From Nitrososphaerota archaeon (GTDB taxonomy: Archaea > Thermoproteota > Nitrososphaeria > Nitrososphaerales > Nitrosopumilaceae): DNA of 12,323 nt. The notes beneath the pieces were generated by a model, which was given only the letters and a program-made list of their open reading frames with translations, had not been told where the DNA came from and searched no databases. The stretch spans positions 1-12,323 of the forward strand of contig JAGWGS010000020.1 in assembly GCA_028867235.1 (NCBI GenBank). Reading direction: 5' to 3'. Made by a program: the position numbers and the translations under genes. Each line of letters opens with the position of its first letter. Within the stretch, counting starts at the first letter, position 1. Positions 1 to 7,537 of this stretch are shown here, piece after piece.

Positions 1-1454
1 CAATTGCAGTAAGTGACGGCATTGCAATGGGCCATGAAGGTATGAAGTCATCTCTTGTTAGCAGAGAAATTATTGCAGATTCTATTGAATTAATGGTACG
101 GGCCCATCAGTATGATGGACTAGTAGGTATTGCAGGTTGTGACAAAAGCTTACCCGGTACAATGATGGGAATGGCACGCTTGAACCTTCCATCAGTATTT
201 GTCTACGGAGGAACAATCATGCCAGGAGTATACGAAGGAAAACAAGTTACAGTTCAAGACGTGTATGAAGCAGTGGGTGCATATGACGCAGGCAATTTGA
301 CACTAGAGGCGTTAAAGAATCTAGAAAACGTAGCATGCCCAAACTCTGGATCATGTGGAGGAATGTACACTGCTAATACAATGGCATCAATTAGCGAGGC
401 AATAGGATTAGCTCTTCCAGGAAACGCATCTCCTCCAGCAGAAGACCCACGAAGAGAAAAAATGGTCTATGAGAGTGGCAAGGCAGTAATGAATTTACTA
501 GAAAATGGAATCAGGCCAAAAGACATTTTGACATTTGAGGCATTTGAAAATGCAATCACAGTAGCAAATGCAATAGGCGGCTCTACAAATGCAGTTTTAC
601 ACTTGCTTGCATTATCCCGTGAAATAGGCGTAAAACTACAACTTGAAGATTTTGAGAGAATTAGAAAAAAGACCCCACACATTGCAGATATGAGACCAGG
701 TGGAACATACGTAATGTTAGATCTTGACAAGATTGGAGGAATCCCACTCTTGATGAAGAGTCTCCAAAAGAAAAATCTTATACATGAAAACATAATTACT
801 GTGACAGGAAAGACAGTAAAGCAAAATCTTGAAGCAGTTCACACTTCATTTGACGCAAATCAAAAAGTGTTAAAGTCAATTGAATCTCCGATACACGAAG
901 TTGGAACATTGACAATACTCAAAGGTTCTCTAGCACCAGAAGGAGCAGTTGTCAAAGTTGCTGGGGTTCACACAAAAGAATTCCGAGGAAGAGCAAAGGT
1001 CTTTGACAGAGAAGAAGATGCATTTGATGCGATATCAAAAAGACAGATAAAAGAAAATGATGTCGTAATAATCAGATATGAGGGTCCAAAGGGAGGACCT
1101 GGAATGCGAGAGATGTTAGGTGTAACTGCAGCACTTGTAGGACAAAGCCTTGGTGAAAAAGTTGCATTGATAACTGATGGAAGATTTTCAGGTGCAACAA
1201 GAGGATTCATGATAGGACATGTTGCTCCAGAGGCAGCAGTAGGTGGAAACATTGCACTGGTAAAAGAGGGTGACGAGATTGTCATCAACCTTGACAAGAA
1301 CTCAATTGACATCATGATACCAGAAAACGAACTTGCACAGAGAAGAAAAGAATGGAAACCAAGAAAACCAAACTATGAAAGAGGTGCACTAGCAAAATTT
1401 GCATCACTTGTAAGCTCTGCTGCAGAAGGTGCAATAACAAGGCCTATCTGGTAA
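1..1454 (+). CDS. ilvD: Dihydroxy-acid dehydratase, 5'-truncated by window edge
   Basis: This enzyme dehydrates 2,3-dihydroxy-isovalerate and 2,3-dihydroxy-3-methylvalerate in valine/isoleucine synthesis. The reading frame is open from base 3; the sequence there (IAVSDGIAMGHEGMKSS) is internal IlvD sequence, so the ATG at 27 is not the true start. About 483 residues are visible, and roughly 75 are missing against a usual length near 560. Visible motifs are GCDKSLPG (cluster Cys at visible residue 46, with the following Asp/Lys expected to bind Mg), SGSCGGMYTANTM (second cluster Cys, residue 118) and the C-terminal signature ALITDGRFSGATRG near 1161-1202. The 72-residue Cys-Cys spacing fits the family; the first cluster Cys would lie in the missing part. 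The stop is one base from the stop of the convergent gene. Family assignment is secure. Confidence 0.97.
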   Translation, partial: IAVSDGIAMGHEGMKSSLVSREIIADSIELMVRAHQYDGLVGIAGCDKSLPGTMMGMARLNLPSVFVYGGTIMPGVYEGKQVTVQDVYEAVGAYDAGNLTLEALKNLENVACPNSGSCGGMYTANTMASISEAIGLALPGNASPPAEDPRREKMVYESGKAVMNLLENGIRPKDILTFEAFENAITVANAIGGSTNAVLHLLALSREIGVKLQLEDFERIRKKTPHIADMRPGGTYVMLDLDKIGGIPLLMKSLQKKNLIHENIITVTGKTVKQNLEAVHTSFDANQKVLKSIESPIHEVGTLTILKGSLAPEGAVVKVAGVHTKEFRGRAKVFDREEDAFDAISKRQIKENDVVIIRYEGPKGGPGMREMLGVTAALVGQSLGEKVALITDGRFSGATRGFMIGHVAPEAAVGGNIALVKEGDEIVINLDKNSIDIMIPENELAQRRKEWKPRKPNYERGALAKFASLVSSAAEGAITRPIW

Positions 1455-1455
1455 T

Positions 1456-1671
1456 TTATTCCAGGGGCATATGATACTGGCAGAAAAGCCGCAATTTTGG
1501 ACCTATTCTTTTGGCAGTAATTGATACGCCATCATCCAATCCTCTTTGGCATATAGTACATAGCGCCTCAGAGACAGTTGCCTTGACAGACGTCTTTTTT
1601 CTTGGAAAATAAAGGTCTTGGAACAACAAGGATTTGCTCCTGTCAAACCCTGGAATCATCACTTGAGACAT
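1456..1671 (-). CDS. Small zinc-binding-type protein, C-x2-C / C-x2-H, function unknown
   Basis: This is a 71-residue protein of unrecognised family. Residues 1-35 are basic and carry no clear motif. Residues 38-67 contain CTIC (C38, C41) and CQYH (C64, H67), spaced 22 residues apart, a plausible single zinc knuckle or treble-clef-like site. I infer metal binding from the motif only. Evidence that it is real: the intergenic region upstream has a good TATA element (1694-1701, minus strand) centred about 27 nt before the ATG, fitting a leaderless mRNA; the ORF fills the gap between ilvD and trpE exactly, ending 1 nt from the ilvD stop; and no competing plus-strand ORF exists there. It is transcribed divergently from the trp operon. 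It could be a regulator or an RNA/DNA-binding accessory protein, but nothing here fixes that. Confidence 0.72.
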   Translation of the reverse strand: MSQVMIPGFDRSKSLLFQDLYFPRKKTSVKATVSEALCTICQRGLDDGVSITAKRIGPKLRLFCQYHMPLE

Positions 1672-1693
1672 GGATCTATGTACAATCTGATCG

Positions 1694-1701
1694 CATATAA
1701 A
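1694..1701 (-). promoter_or_regulatory. TATA box for the 71-aa zinc-motif gene
   Basis: The minus strand reads TTTATATG here. Its centre is about 27 nt upstream of the ATG at 1671, which puts the transcription start at or next to the start codon. No Shine-Dalgarno sequence is seen, so a leaderless transcript is likely. Confidence 0.6.
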
Positions 1702-1703
1702 GG

Positions 1704-1720
1704 TACCGTACCATACCGTA
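1704..1720. repeat. Direct repeat TACCGTA-N3-TACCGTA, candidate operator
   Basis: Two exact copies of TACCGTA (1704-1710 and 1714-1720) start 10 bp apart, about one helical turn. They lie between the two divergent TATA boxes, immediately upstream of the minus-strand box and about 25 bp upstream of the trpE box. Two recognition elements on one DNA face suggest a dimeric or cooperative regulator of the trp operon, the divergent gene, or both. The regulatory role is inference. Confidence 0.4.
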
Positions 1721-1744
1721 ATTAGACGTCAGACAATGGCTTAA

Positions 1745-1756
1745 TTTTAAATATAG
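1745..1756 (+). promoter_or_regulatory. TATA box of the trp operon
   Basis: The plus strand reads TTTTAAATATAG. The centre lies about 25 nt before the ATG at 1776 and about 30 nt before the GTG at 1780, so transcription should begin within a few bases of trpE. There is no room for a leader with a Shine-Dalgarno site. Confidence 0.65.
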
Positions 1757-1779
1757 ACAGATAGTGTGCTATCTCATGG

Positions 1780-3135
1780 GTGGCCACATTTGGGCATTCA
1801 AGCCTTAAGATAATACCTCTAGACTACACTGGCTCCCAATTTGATCTGTACAACAGTATCTCTCGTCAGTTCCAGCACTCATTCTTCTTCGAATCACTTA
1901 CCGGCCCAGAAGAGATGTCAGAAACATCACTTATTGGATTTGACCCATCTGTAATCATCAAAGGGTATCATGATAGAGTGGTTTTACATTACAAAAGAGG
2001 TAGTTCAATTACAATACCGACAAACGACCCTCTGGCCGAAGTCAAAAAGCTGGTCCAAAGCACACCTGACCGAAAATACCGCTATGTCGGAGGAGCCGTA
2101 GGAATAATCAATTATGATGCAATTAGATTGTGGGAAAAAATTCCTCAAAATCACAAAAGCTCAGATGAACCCTTGATGGAATTTGGCATTTACACAGATG
2201 GAATAATCTACGACAACAAGGAAAAAAGAACCTTCTACTTTTACTATGAAGAAAACAGAATAAACAATGTATCAAGTTCCATCACAGACTGTGGAAAATT
2301 CACAATGTCAGACATTACAGAAAATCTTGATGAAGCAAGATTCTCAGAGATGGTTCAAAAGGCAAAAAAATACATCCGTGACGGAGACATCTTCCAAGTA
2401 GTATTATCAAGAAAAGTCAATTTCAAGTCAGACGGAGACCATCTTCGAGTTTATAAAATTCTTCGCCAGATAAATCCATCACCCTACATGTATCATATGA
2501 AACTAGGAAAGAGAACCATCATTGGCTCCAGTCCTGAAATGTTGTTGCGAATAACTGGAACTCAAGTTGAGACATTCCCAATTGCCGGTACAAGACCAAT
2601 AACAAATGATGAAAAGAAAAACCAAGAGCTAAAAGAAGAGATGTTGCACGATGAAAAAGAACTGGCAGAGCATACCATGCTGGTAGATCTTGGGCGAAAT
2701 GACATAGGTCGTGTTTGCAAGTATGGTTCAGTTCATGTAAAAGAACTGATGGCAGTAAAAAAGTTCAGCCATGTCCAGCACATTGTGACTCATGTTGTAG
2801 GAACACTAGACAAAAAATACGACATGTATGATGCAATCAAGGCAGTTTTTCCTGCAGGCACCGTATCAGGCGCTCCAAAGATTCGTGCAATGGAGATAAT
2901 TGACGAATTAGAGCCAGATACAAGGGGCGAGTATGCAGGAGCAATAGGGTATTTCTCCTTTAATGGATGCTGCGATTTTGCAATAGCAATACGAAGTATA
3001 TTCATGAACGGAAATGAGGGATTTGTCCAGTCAGGTGCAGGAATTGTTACAGATTCAGTTGCCCACAATGAATGGATGGAGACAAGCCACAAGGCAAATG
3101 CAATGATTACTGCGCTAAAGGAGGCATCAAAATGA
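1780..3135 (+). CDS. trpE: Anthranilate synthase component I
   Basis: With TrpG this protein converts chorismate and glutamine to anthranilate, the first committed step of tryptophan synthesis. It has 451 residues, slightly shorter than many bacterial TrpE. Residues 36-39 (FFES) match the LLES-type element that binds feedback tryptophan. The chorismate-binding domain is intact: PIAGTRP 267-273, DLGRNDIGR 303-311, FPAGTVSGAPK 357-367, GAIGYFSF 387-394, SGAGIVTDS 418-426. It is called TrpE rather than PabB because it heads a trp operon. The only usable in-frame start is GTG at 1780: an in-frame TAG lies at 1762-1764, and the next in-frame ATG (residue 46) falls inside conserved sequence. A nearby ATG at 1776 is out of frame (see findings). 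The stop overlaps the trpG start as ATGA. Confidence 0.95.
   Translation: MATFGHSSLKIIPLDYTGSQFDLYNSISRQFQHSFFFESLTGPEEMSETSLIGFDPSVIIKGYHDRVVLHYKRGSSITIPTNDPLAEVKKLVQSTPDRKYRYVGGAVGIINYDAIRLWEKIPQNHKSSDEPLMEFGIYTDGIIYDNKEKRTFYFYYEENRINNVSSSITDCGKFTMSDITENLDEARFSEMVQKAKKYIRDGDIFQVVLSRKVNFKSDGDHLRVYKILRQINPSPYMYHMKLGKRTIIGSSPEMLLRITGTQVETFPIAGTRPITNDEKKNQELKEEMLHDEKELAEHTMLVDLGRNDIGRVCKYGSVHVKELMAVKKFSHVQHIVTHVVGTLDKKYDMYDAIKAVFPAGTVSGAPKIRAMEIIDELEPDTRGEYAGAIGYFSFNGCCDFAIAIRSIFMNGNEGFVQSGAGIVTDSVAHNEWMETSHKANAMITALKEASK
3120..3124 (+). promoter_or_regulatory. Ribosome binding site of trpG
   Basis: GGAGG lies 7 nt before the ATG at 3132, inside the last codons of trpE. It decides the trpG start in favour of 3132 over an in-frame upstream ATG at 3072. 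The same element recurs before trpC. Confidence 0.75.
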
Positions 3136-3719
3136 AATTTCTCATAATTGACAACTATGATTCGTTTGTGTACAACATAGCCCAGCTTTTAGGTGAGCTT
3201 GGTGTAGAGTCTGATGTAATTAGAAACGACAAGATCACAATTGATGATATCAAAAAAGGAAACTATGATGCAATAATAATCTCACCAGGTCCTGGAACTC
3301 CAGAAGACCAGAAATATTTTGGAATATGCACCAAGGTGATTCGCGAGATTGGACCAACAAAACCAATACTAGGAGTATGTCTTGGTCACCAGGGAATAAT
3401 ACATGCATTTGGTGGAAAAGTTGTAAATGCAGGACACGTCAGACATGGCAAGACAAGTCCTGTAGAATATACCAAATCTCCACTCTTTGAAGGAGTGCAG
3501 AATCCATTTCGTGCTACAAGATATCACTCACTTGTAGGAGACAAGACAATTATTCCAGATGATCTTATAGTAACAGCAGTTGCCAAGGACGATAACGAGA
3601 TAATGGCAATCAGCCACAAAAAATACTTGATCGAAGGGGTACAATTTCATCCAGAATCAATAATGACAACAGAAGGAAAAAAAATTCTAAGTAATTTCAT
3701 CAAGCAGGTGCAAAAATGA
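3132..3719 (+). CDS. trpG: Anthranilate synthase component II (glutamine amidotransferase)
   Basis: This is the glutaminase subunit that passes ammonia to TrpE. At 195 residues it is a normal length for a stand-alone TrpG. Class I amidotransferase features are complete: NYDSFVYNI at 8-16, SPGPGTPED 51-59, nucleophile Cys83 in GVCLGHQG, HGKTSPVEY 105-113, RYHSLV 130-135, and the His173/Glu175 pair in VQFHPES. The start at 3132 gives the canonical N-terminus MKFLIIDNYDS, has GGAGG 7 nt upstream, and overlaps the trpE stop by ATGA. A longer in-frame start at 3072 would add 20 atypical residues and a 64-nt overlap. PabA is the only close alternative; operon position favours TrpG, though one amidotransferase may serve both pathways. 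Confidence 0.96.
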   Translation: MKFLIIDNYDSFVYNIAQLLGELGVESDVIRNDKITIDDIKKGNYDAIIISPGPGTPEDQKYFGICTKVIREIGPTKPILGVCLGHQGIIHAFGGKVVNAGHVRHGKTSPVEYTKSPLFEGVQNPFRATRYHSLVGDKTIIPDDLIVTAVAKDDNEIMAISHKKYLIEGVQFHPESIMTTEGKKILSNFIKQVQK

Positions 3720-4756
3720 TATCAGAGTGTATTACAAAAATTTCTAGCAAGTCAAACTTGAGTTACGACGAAATGTCTGATGTCATGAACCAGATATTGT
3801 CAGGCAAGGTGCCAGCAGACCAGACCACAAACTTTCTCAAGGCCTTGACAGAAAAGGGAGAGACAGACCAGGAACTGCTTGCAATGTTAGACAAGATGCA
3901 AGAAAATTCCATTCACATACATCCAAAGATTGATCAAAAAACAATTGATGTCTGTGGAACAGGCGGTGACAAGCTTGCCACATTTAACATCTCAACTACA
4001 GCGTCATTTGTAATTGCAGCATCAGGGGTGGTGGTGGCAAAGCATGGAAACAGGTCTGTTTCAAGCATAAACGGCAGTGCAGATCTTTTCGAGTATTTTG
4101 GATATGACCTCAACATGACACCAGAAAACGTCCAAAGAATAATTGAAAAATTTGGAATCGGATTCATGTTTGCGCCCACATTTCATCCTGCCATGAAAAA
4201 TACTTTGGAGGCAAGAAAACGCCTTGGTACAAGAACTGCATTTAACCTGCTTGGACCATTATGCAATCCGGCAGGAGTAAAACACCAACTTGTAGGGGTG
4301 TACTCTAAGGAATATCTCAGTCGTGTCATCTCACTCCTGGAATCACAAGGCTCAGAGCATGTCATTACCGTAATATCTCAAGATGGCCTCGATGAGCTGT
4401 CCACCACATCAAAAAATCATGTCTACCAATTACATAGTGGAGAAGTAACAAGCTCAATTCTAGACCCTGCTGAGCTTGGCCTAGGCAAGGCAAAACTTGA
4501 AGATCTCCAAGTATCCACAAAAGAGCAGGCAATCAAGGCATTTGTGTCAGTACTAAACAATACAGCCAAAAAGCAGATGATAGAGATAACTGCACTAAAT
4601 GCCGCAGCAGGCCTCATTGTGGGAGACTTTGTAGACAAGTTTGATGAAGCATTAGAAATATCACTTCAAACAATTAAGAACGGCAAGGCATACAACTTGT
4701 TTGAGAGTTTTGTCAAAGACTGTGGAGATATTTCAAAACTGGAGGCATTAAAATGA
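3716..4756 (+). CDS. trpD: Anthranilate phosphoribosyltransferase
   Basis: This enzyme transfers the phosphoribosyl group of PRPP to anthranilate, the second pathway step. It has 346 residues, normal length. The PRPP-binding loop GTGGD is at 81-85, followed by the strand FNISTTASFVIAASG and by KHGNRSVSS at 109-117 and GSADLFEYFG at 120-129. The anthranilate-site helix RKRLGTRTAFNLLGPLCNPAG follows at about residues 164-184. An N-terminal helical region of about 65 residues matches the usual alpha domain. ATG 3716 overlaps the trpG stop (ATGA), with AGGTG at 3706-3710 as ribosome binding site. It is a single-domain protein, not fused to TrpG as in enterobacteria. Confidence 0.96.
   Translation: MISECITKISSKSNLSYDEMSDVMNQILSGKVPADQTTNFLKALTEKGETDQELLAMLDKMQENSIHIHPKIDQKTIDVCGTGGDKLATFNISTTASFVIAASGVVVAKHGNRSVSSINGSADLFEYFGYDLNMTPENVQRIIEKFGIGFMFAPTFHPAMKNTLEARKRLGTRTAFNLLGPLCNPAGVKHQLVGVYSKEYLSRVISLLESQGSEHVITVISQDGLDELSTTSKNHVYQLHSGEVTSSILDPAELGLGKAKLEDLQVSTKEQAIKAFVSVLNNTAKKQMIEITALNAAAGLIVGDFVDKFDEALEISLQTIKNGKAYNLFESFVKDCGDISKLEALK
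4741..4745 (+). promoter_or_regulatory. Ribosome binding site of trpC
   Basis: GGAGG lies 7 nt before the trpC ATG at 4753, within the final trpD codons. The surrounding bases, GGAGGCATTAAAATGAAA, differ at one position from those at the trpE/trpG junction. Confidence 0.75.
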
Positions 4757-5526
4757 AAGGTGTTTTAGAAAAACTTGCCAACAATTCCCACACTGCAATA
4801 AAAGATGGAGTCTATGATATCAAATACACCAACACAAAATCACAGAAAAACCTAGTTGATGTAATAAAAAACAACAAGCATGCATCATTGATAACAGAAG
4901 TCAAGTTCTCATCCCCGTCACTTGGAAACATTAGAGAGGTATCAGATCCAGTACAAATTGCAAAACAAATGGTAGATGGAGGCGCATCAGCGTTATCAGT
5001 CCTCACGCAACCATACCTGTTCAATGGTTCACCAGAATATTTTACAAAGATTCGCAAGGAAGTGCATATCCCGCTGCTAATGAAAGATATTGTAGTAGAT
5101 AAAGTACAGATTGATGCTGCCCAAAAACTTGGTGCAGACGTTGTACTGTTGATTCAAGCAATATTTGATAACAAGTTTGCAAAAGACATTGACGAGTTTG
5201 TCTCATATGCTCACAAGAAAAACCTCATGGTATTATTGGAATCACACACAAGACAAGAGTTTGCAGACTCGACAAAGACAAGTGCAGACATTCTAGGAAT
5301 AAACAACAGAAATCTTGATACACTAGAGATAGACCTTGCCATAACCCAGTCCATTCTCAAAGACAGAAATGAGAAGAGAATCATAGTGTCAGAGAGTGGC
5401 ATCGAATTTCCAAAAGATATCCAATTTTTGAAAAAATGTGGTGCAGATGCATTTCTTGTAGGTAGCAGCATAATGAAGAGTAAAGATATCAAGGGATTGG
5501 TATCAGAGTTGGTGTTGGCAATATGA
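4753..5526 (+). CDS. trpC: Indole-3-glycerol-phosphate synthase
   Basis: This enzyme decarboxylates and closes the ring of CdRP to give indole-3-glycerol phosphate. It is a 257-residue single TIM barrel, like stand-alone archaeal IGPS. Catalytic residues line up with those known from Sulfolobus IGPS: Glu49 and Lys51 in EVKFSSPS, Lys111 in LLMKDI, Glu163 in LLESHTR, Asn184 in GINNRNL, and Glu215/Ser216 in VSESGI. The phosphate-binding end ADAFLVGSSIM is at 231-241. There is no C-terminal PRAI (TrpF) domain, so the fused TrpCF arrangement of enterobacteria is absent. The start overlaps the trpD stop as ATGA and has a strong GGAGG site; the stop overlaps trpB the same way. Confidence 0.95.
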   Translation: MKGVLEKLANNSHTAIKDGVYDIKYTNTKSQKNLVDVIKNNKHASLITEVKFSSPSLGNIREVSDPVQIAKQMVDGGASALSVLTQPYLFNGSPEYFTKIRKEVHIPLLMKDIVVDKVQIDAAQKLGADVVLLIQAIFDNKFAKDIDEFVSYAHKKNLMVLLESHTRQEFADSTKTSADILGINNRNLDTLEIDLAITQSILKDRNEKRIIVSESGIEFPKDIQFLKKCGADAFLVGSSIMKSKDIKGLVSELVLAI

Positions 5527-6731
5527 AAATAAAATATCCCAAGAACGGAAAATTTGGAGAGTTTGGAGGAAGTTACATACCAGAGACCCTGGTTCCAGCA
5601 GTTGAAGAGCTAGAACAGGCCTATCTCAAGTACAAAAATGACCCTGACTTTAAGAAAGAATTACACTATTACCTTACCCAATATGCTGGAAGACCTACTC
5701 CATTATACTATGCAGAAAACCTGACCAAATTTGCAGGAGGAGCCAAGATCTATCTAAAAAGAGAGGACCTGCTGCATGGAGGGGCACATAAAATTAACAA
5801 CACGTTAGGGCAAGCACTTCTTGCAAAAAGAATGAAGAAAAAAAGAATCATTGCAGAGACAGGTGCAGGGCAACATGGTGTTGCAACTGCCATGGCATGC
5901 TCCGCACTCGGACTAGATGGTGAAGTATACATGGGCTACAAGGACACCCAGAGACAAAAGCTAAATGTATTTAGAATGAATCTTCTTGGAACCAAGGTCC
6001 ATCCAGTAAAAGACGGTACCCAGACACTAAAGGATGCAATAAACGAAGCAATCCGGGACTGGATAACAAATGTAGAAACAACATATTACTTGCTAGGCTC
6101 CGCAGTGGGCCCACATCCATATCCTGTAATGGTAAGAGATTTCCAGTCAGTGATTGGTGATGAAATAAAAACCCAGATGAAAAAACTAGAAAGAAAATCA
6201 CCAGACTCTGTTGTTGCATGTGTTGGAGGAGGCTCTAATGCAATTGGAACATTTTATCCACTAATTGATGAAGATACTCAAATGTATGGAGTCGAAGCTG
6301 GAGGAATGGGAGTAAAAAGCGGACATCATTCAGCAACACTTGTTGGAGGATCCAAAGGAGTTTTGCACGGCATGCTGACATACTTGTTGCAAGACAAGGA
6401 AGGACAAATCAGTGAAACTCATAGCATATCTGCAGGTCTAGATTATCCCGGAGTCGGACCTGAACACTCGTACCTCAAAGATTCAAAGAGAGTAAAATAT
6501 GATGCAGTAAATGACAGAGAGGCAGTAGAGGCATTTCTCTTGCTATCAAAACATGAAGGAATCATACCAGCCCTTGAATCATCTCATGCAGTAGCATATG
6601 CCATCAAGTTGGCTCGAAAAATGTCAAAAAGTGAAAGTATTGTAGTTACACTATCAGGTCGTGGAGACAAGGATGTAGAAGAAGTAGGGAGATATCTGAG
6701 TAAAAATGTCAAAAATAAAATCAAAGTTTAA
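5523..6731 (+). CDS. trpB: Tryptophan synthase beta subunit
   Basis: This PLP enzyme condenses indole, channelled from TrpA, with serine to give tryptophan. It has 402 residues, normal length. The PLP-binding Lys90 is in LLHGGAHKINNTLGQ; Glu112, the counterpart of the catalytic Glu109 of enteric TrpB, is in ETGAGQHG. The phosphate-binding GGGSN is at 235-239 and SGRGDKD at 378-384. The canonical ETGAGQHG sequence and the adjacent trpA point to the TrpB1 type that forms an alpha2-beta2 complex, rather than the stand-alone TrpB2 type. The start overlaps the trpC stop as ATGA with only a weak GGTG (5511-5514) ahead, so translational coupling probably matters. Confidence 0.97.
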   Translation: MKIKYPKNGKFGEFGGSYIPETLVPAVEELEQAYLKYKNDPDFKKELHYYLTQYAGRPTPLYYAENLTKFAGGAKIYLKREDLLHGGAHKINNTLGQALLAKRMKKKRIIAETGAGQHGVATAMACSALGLDGEVYMGYKDTQRQKLNVFRMNLLGTKVHPVKDGTQTLKDAINEAIRDWITNVETTYYLLGSAVGPHPYPVMVRDFQSVIGDEIKTQMKKLERKSPDSVVACVGGGSNAIGTFYPLIDEDTQMYGVEAGGMGVKSGHHSATLVGGSKGVLHGMLTYLLQDKEGQISETHSISAGLDYPGVGPEHSYLKDSKRVKYDAVNDREAVEAFLLLSKHEGIIPALESSHAVAYAIKLARKMSKSESIVVTLSGRGDKDVEEVGRYLSKNVKNKIKV

Positions 6732-7512
6732 AGTCCTTAGGTCAAAGAACCAAAAGGCTCTGATAGCATATGTAATGGCAGGCTTTCCAACAGAGAAAGA
6801 TACCATTTCAGCAATAAGGGGACTTGTAAAGGGAGGAGCTGACATCATAGAACTAGGTATGCCATTTTCAGACCCTCTTGCAGACGGACCGGTAATCCAG
6901 CATGCAGGATTTACCTCACTTCAGAAAGGCATGAATTTCTCAAGATTTCTCGAACTAGTAAAAAAAATCCGCAAAGAAACTGACATTCCTCTTGTCTTGA
7001 TGACATATACCAATATTTTGTACAGACAAGGATATGACAGGTTCATCTCAACTGTAAAAAAAGCAGGAATTGATGGATTGATACTTCCTGACATGTCTAT
7101 TGGTGAATCACATGAATTTCTAAAAGCTGCAAAGAAAAATGGTGTTGATACAATATTTTTGATATCTCCAAACACCGAGCCTGACAGGATAAAAAAAATT
7201 AGCGATGCTTCATCAGGATTTTTGTACCTAGTTTCAGTCTTTGGCACCACAGGCGGTCAACAAAAGTTTCAAGGGTATACAACACATGCAATCAAAAATG
7301 CAAAAAAAATTCTAGCTTCCAAGATTCCACTTGGCGTAGGGTTTGGCGTTAGCACTCCAGAGCAAGCCAAGCTAATGATATCATCAGGTGCTGATGCAAT
7401 AATTGTAGGCAGTGCGTTTCTTAGATTGATTGAAGGCACACCTTCCAACAAGATCGAAGAAAAGATTCGATCATTTACCTCCAGTCTGAAGAAGACCACA
7501 CTGCCAGAATAA
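6706..7512 (+). CDS. trpA: Tryptophan synthase alpha subunit
   Basis: TrpA cleaves indole-3-glycerol phosphate to indole and glyceraldehyde 3-phosphate and feeds indole to TrpB. It is a 268-residue TIM barrel. Catalytic Glu49 (in IIELGMPFSDP) and Asp60 (in DPLADGP) fall at the same numbers as in the enteric enzyme. Loop 6 reads VSVFGTTGGQQ, which keeps the TG-type loop with some variation. The phosphate site GVGFGVSTPEQA and ADAIIVGSAF are present near the C-terminus. ATG 6706 lies within trpB and gives a 26-nt overlap, unlike the 4-nt overlaps earlier in the operon. The ribosome binding site is weak (TGAG at 6697-6700). It is the last trp gene; pyrG follows after 25 nt. Confidence 0.95.
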   Translation: MSKIKSKFKVLRSKNQKALIAYVMAGFPTEKDTISAIRGLVKGGADIIELGMPFSDPLADGPVIQHAGFTSLQKGMNFSRFLELVKKIRKETDIPLVLMTYTNILYRQGYDRFISTVKKAGIDGLILPDMSIGESHEFLKAAKKNGVDTIFLISPNTEPDRIKKISDASSGFLYLVSVFGTTGGQQKFQGYTTHAIKNAKKILASKIPLGVGFGVSTPEQAKLMISSGADAIIVGSAFLRLIEGTPSNKIEEKIRSFTSSLKKTTLPE

Positions 7513-7513
7513 G

Positions 7514-7521
7514 AAATAAAA
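7514..7521 (+). promoter_or_regulatory. Possible internal TATA element ahead of pyrG
   Basis: AAATAAAA lies in the 25-nt gap after trpA. Its centre is about 20 nt from the ATG at 7538 and about 26 nt from the second in-frame ATG at 7544. The match is weak, so pyrG may instead simply be read from the trp operon. Confidence 0.25.
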
Positions 7522-7537
7522 AGACCATAATTACATC

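Noticed and set aside
3072..3131. Longer trpG with a start at 3072
   Set aside because: It would add 20 residues unlike any TrpG N-terminus and overlap trpE by 64 nt; ATG 3132 has GGAGG and gives the canonical MKFLIIDNYDS start.
5523..6731. TrpB2-type stand-alone tryptophan synthase beta
   Set aside because: The sequence keeps the TrpB1 hallmarks ETGAGQHG and LLHGGAHK and is next to trpA.
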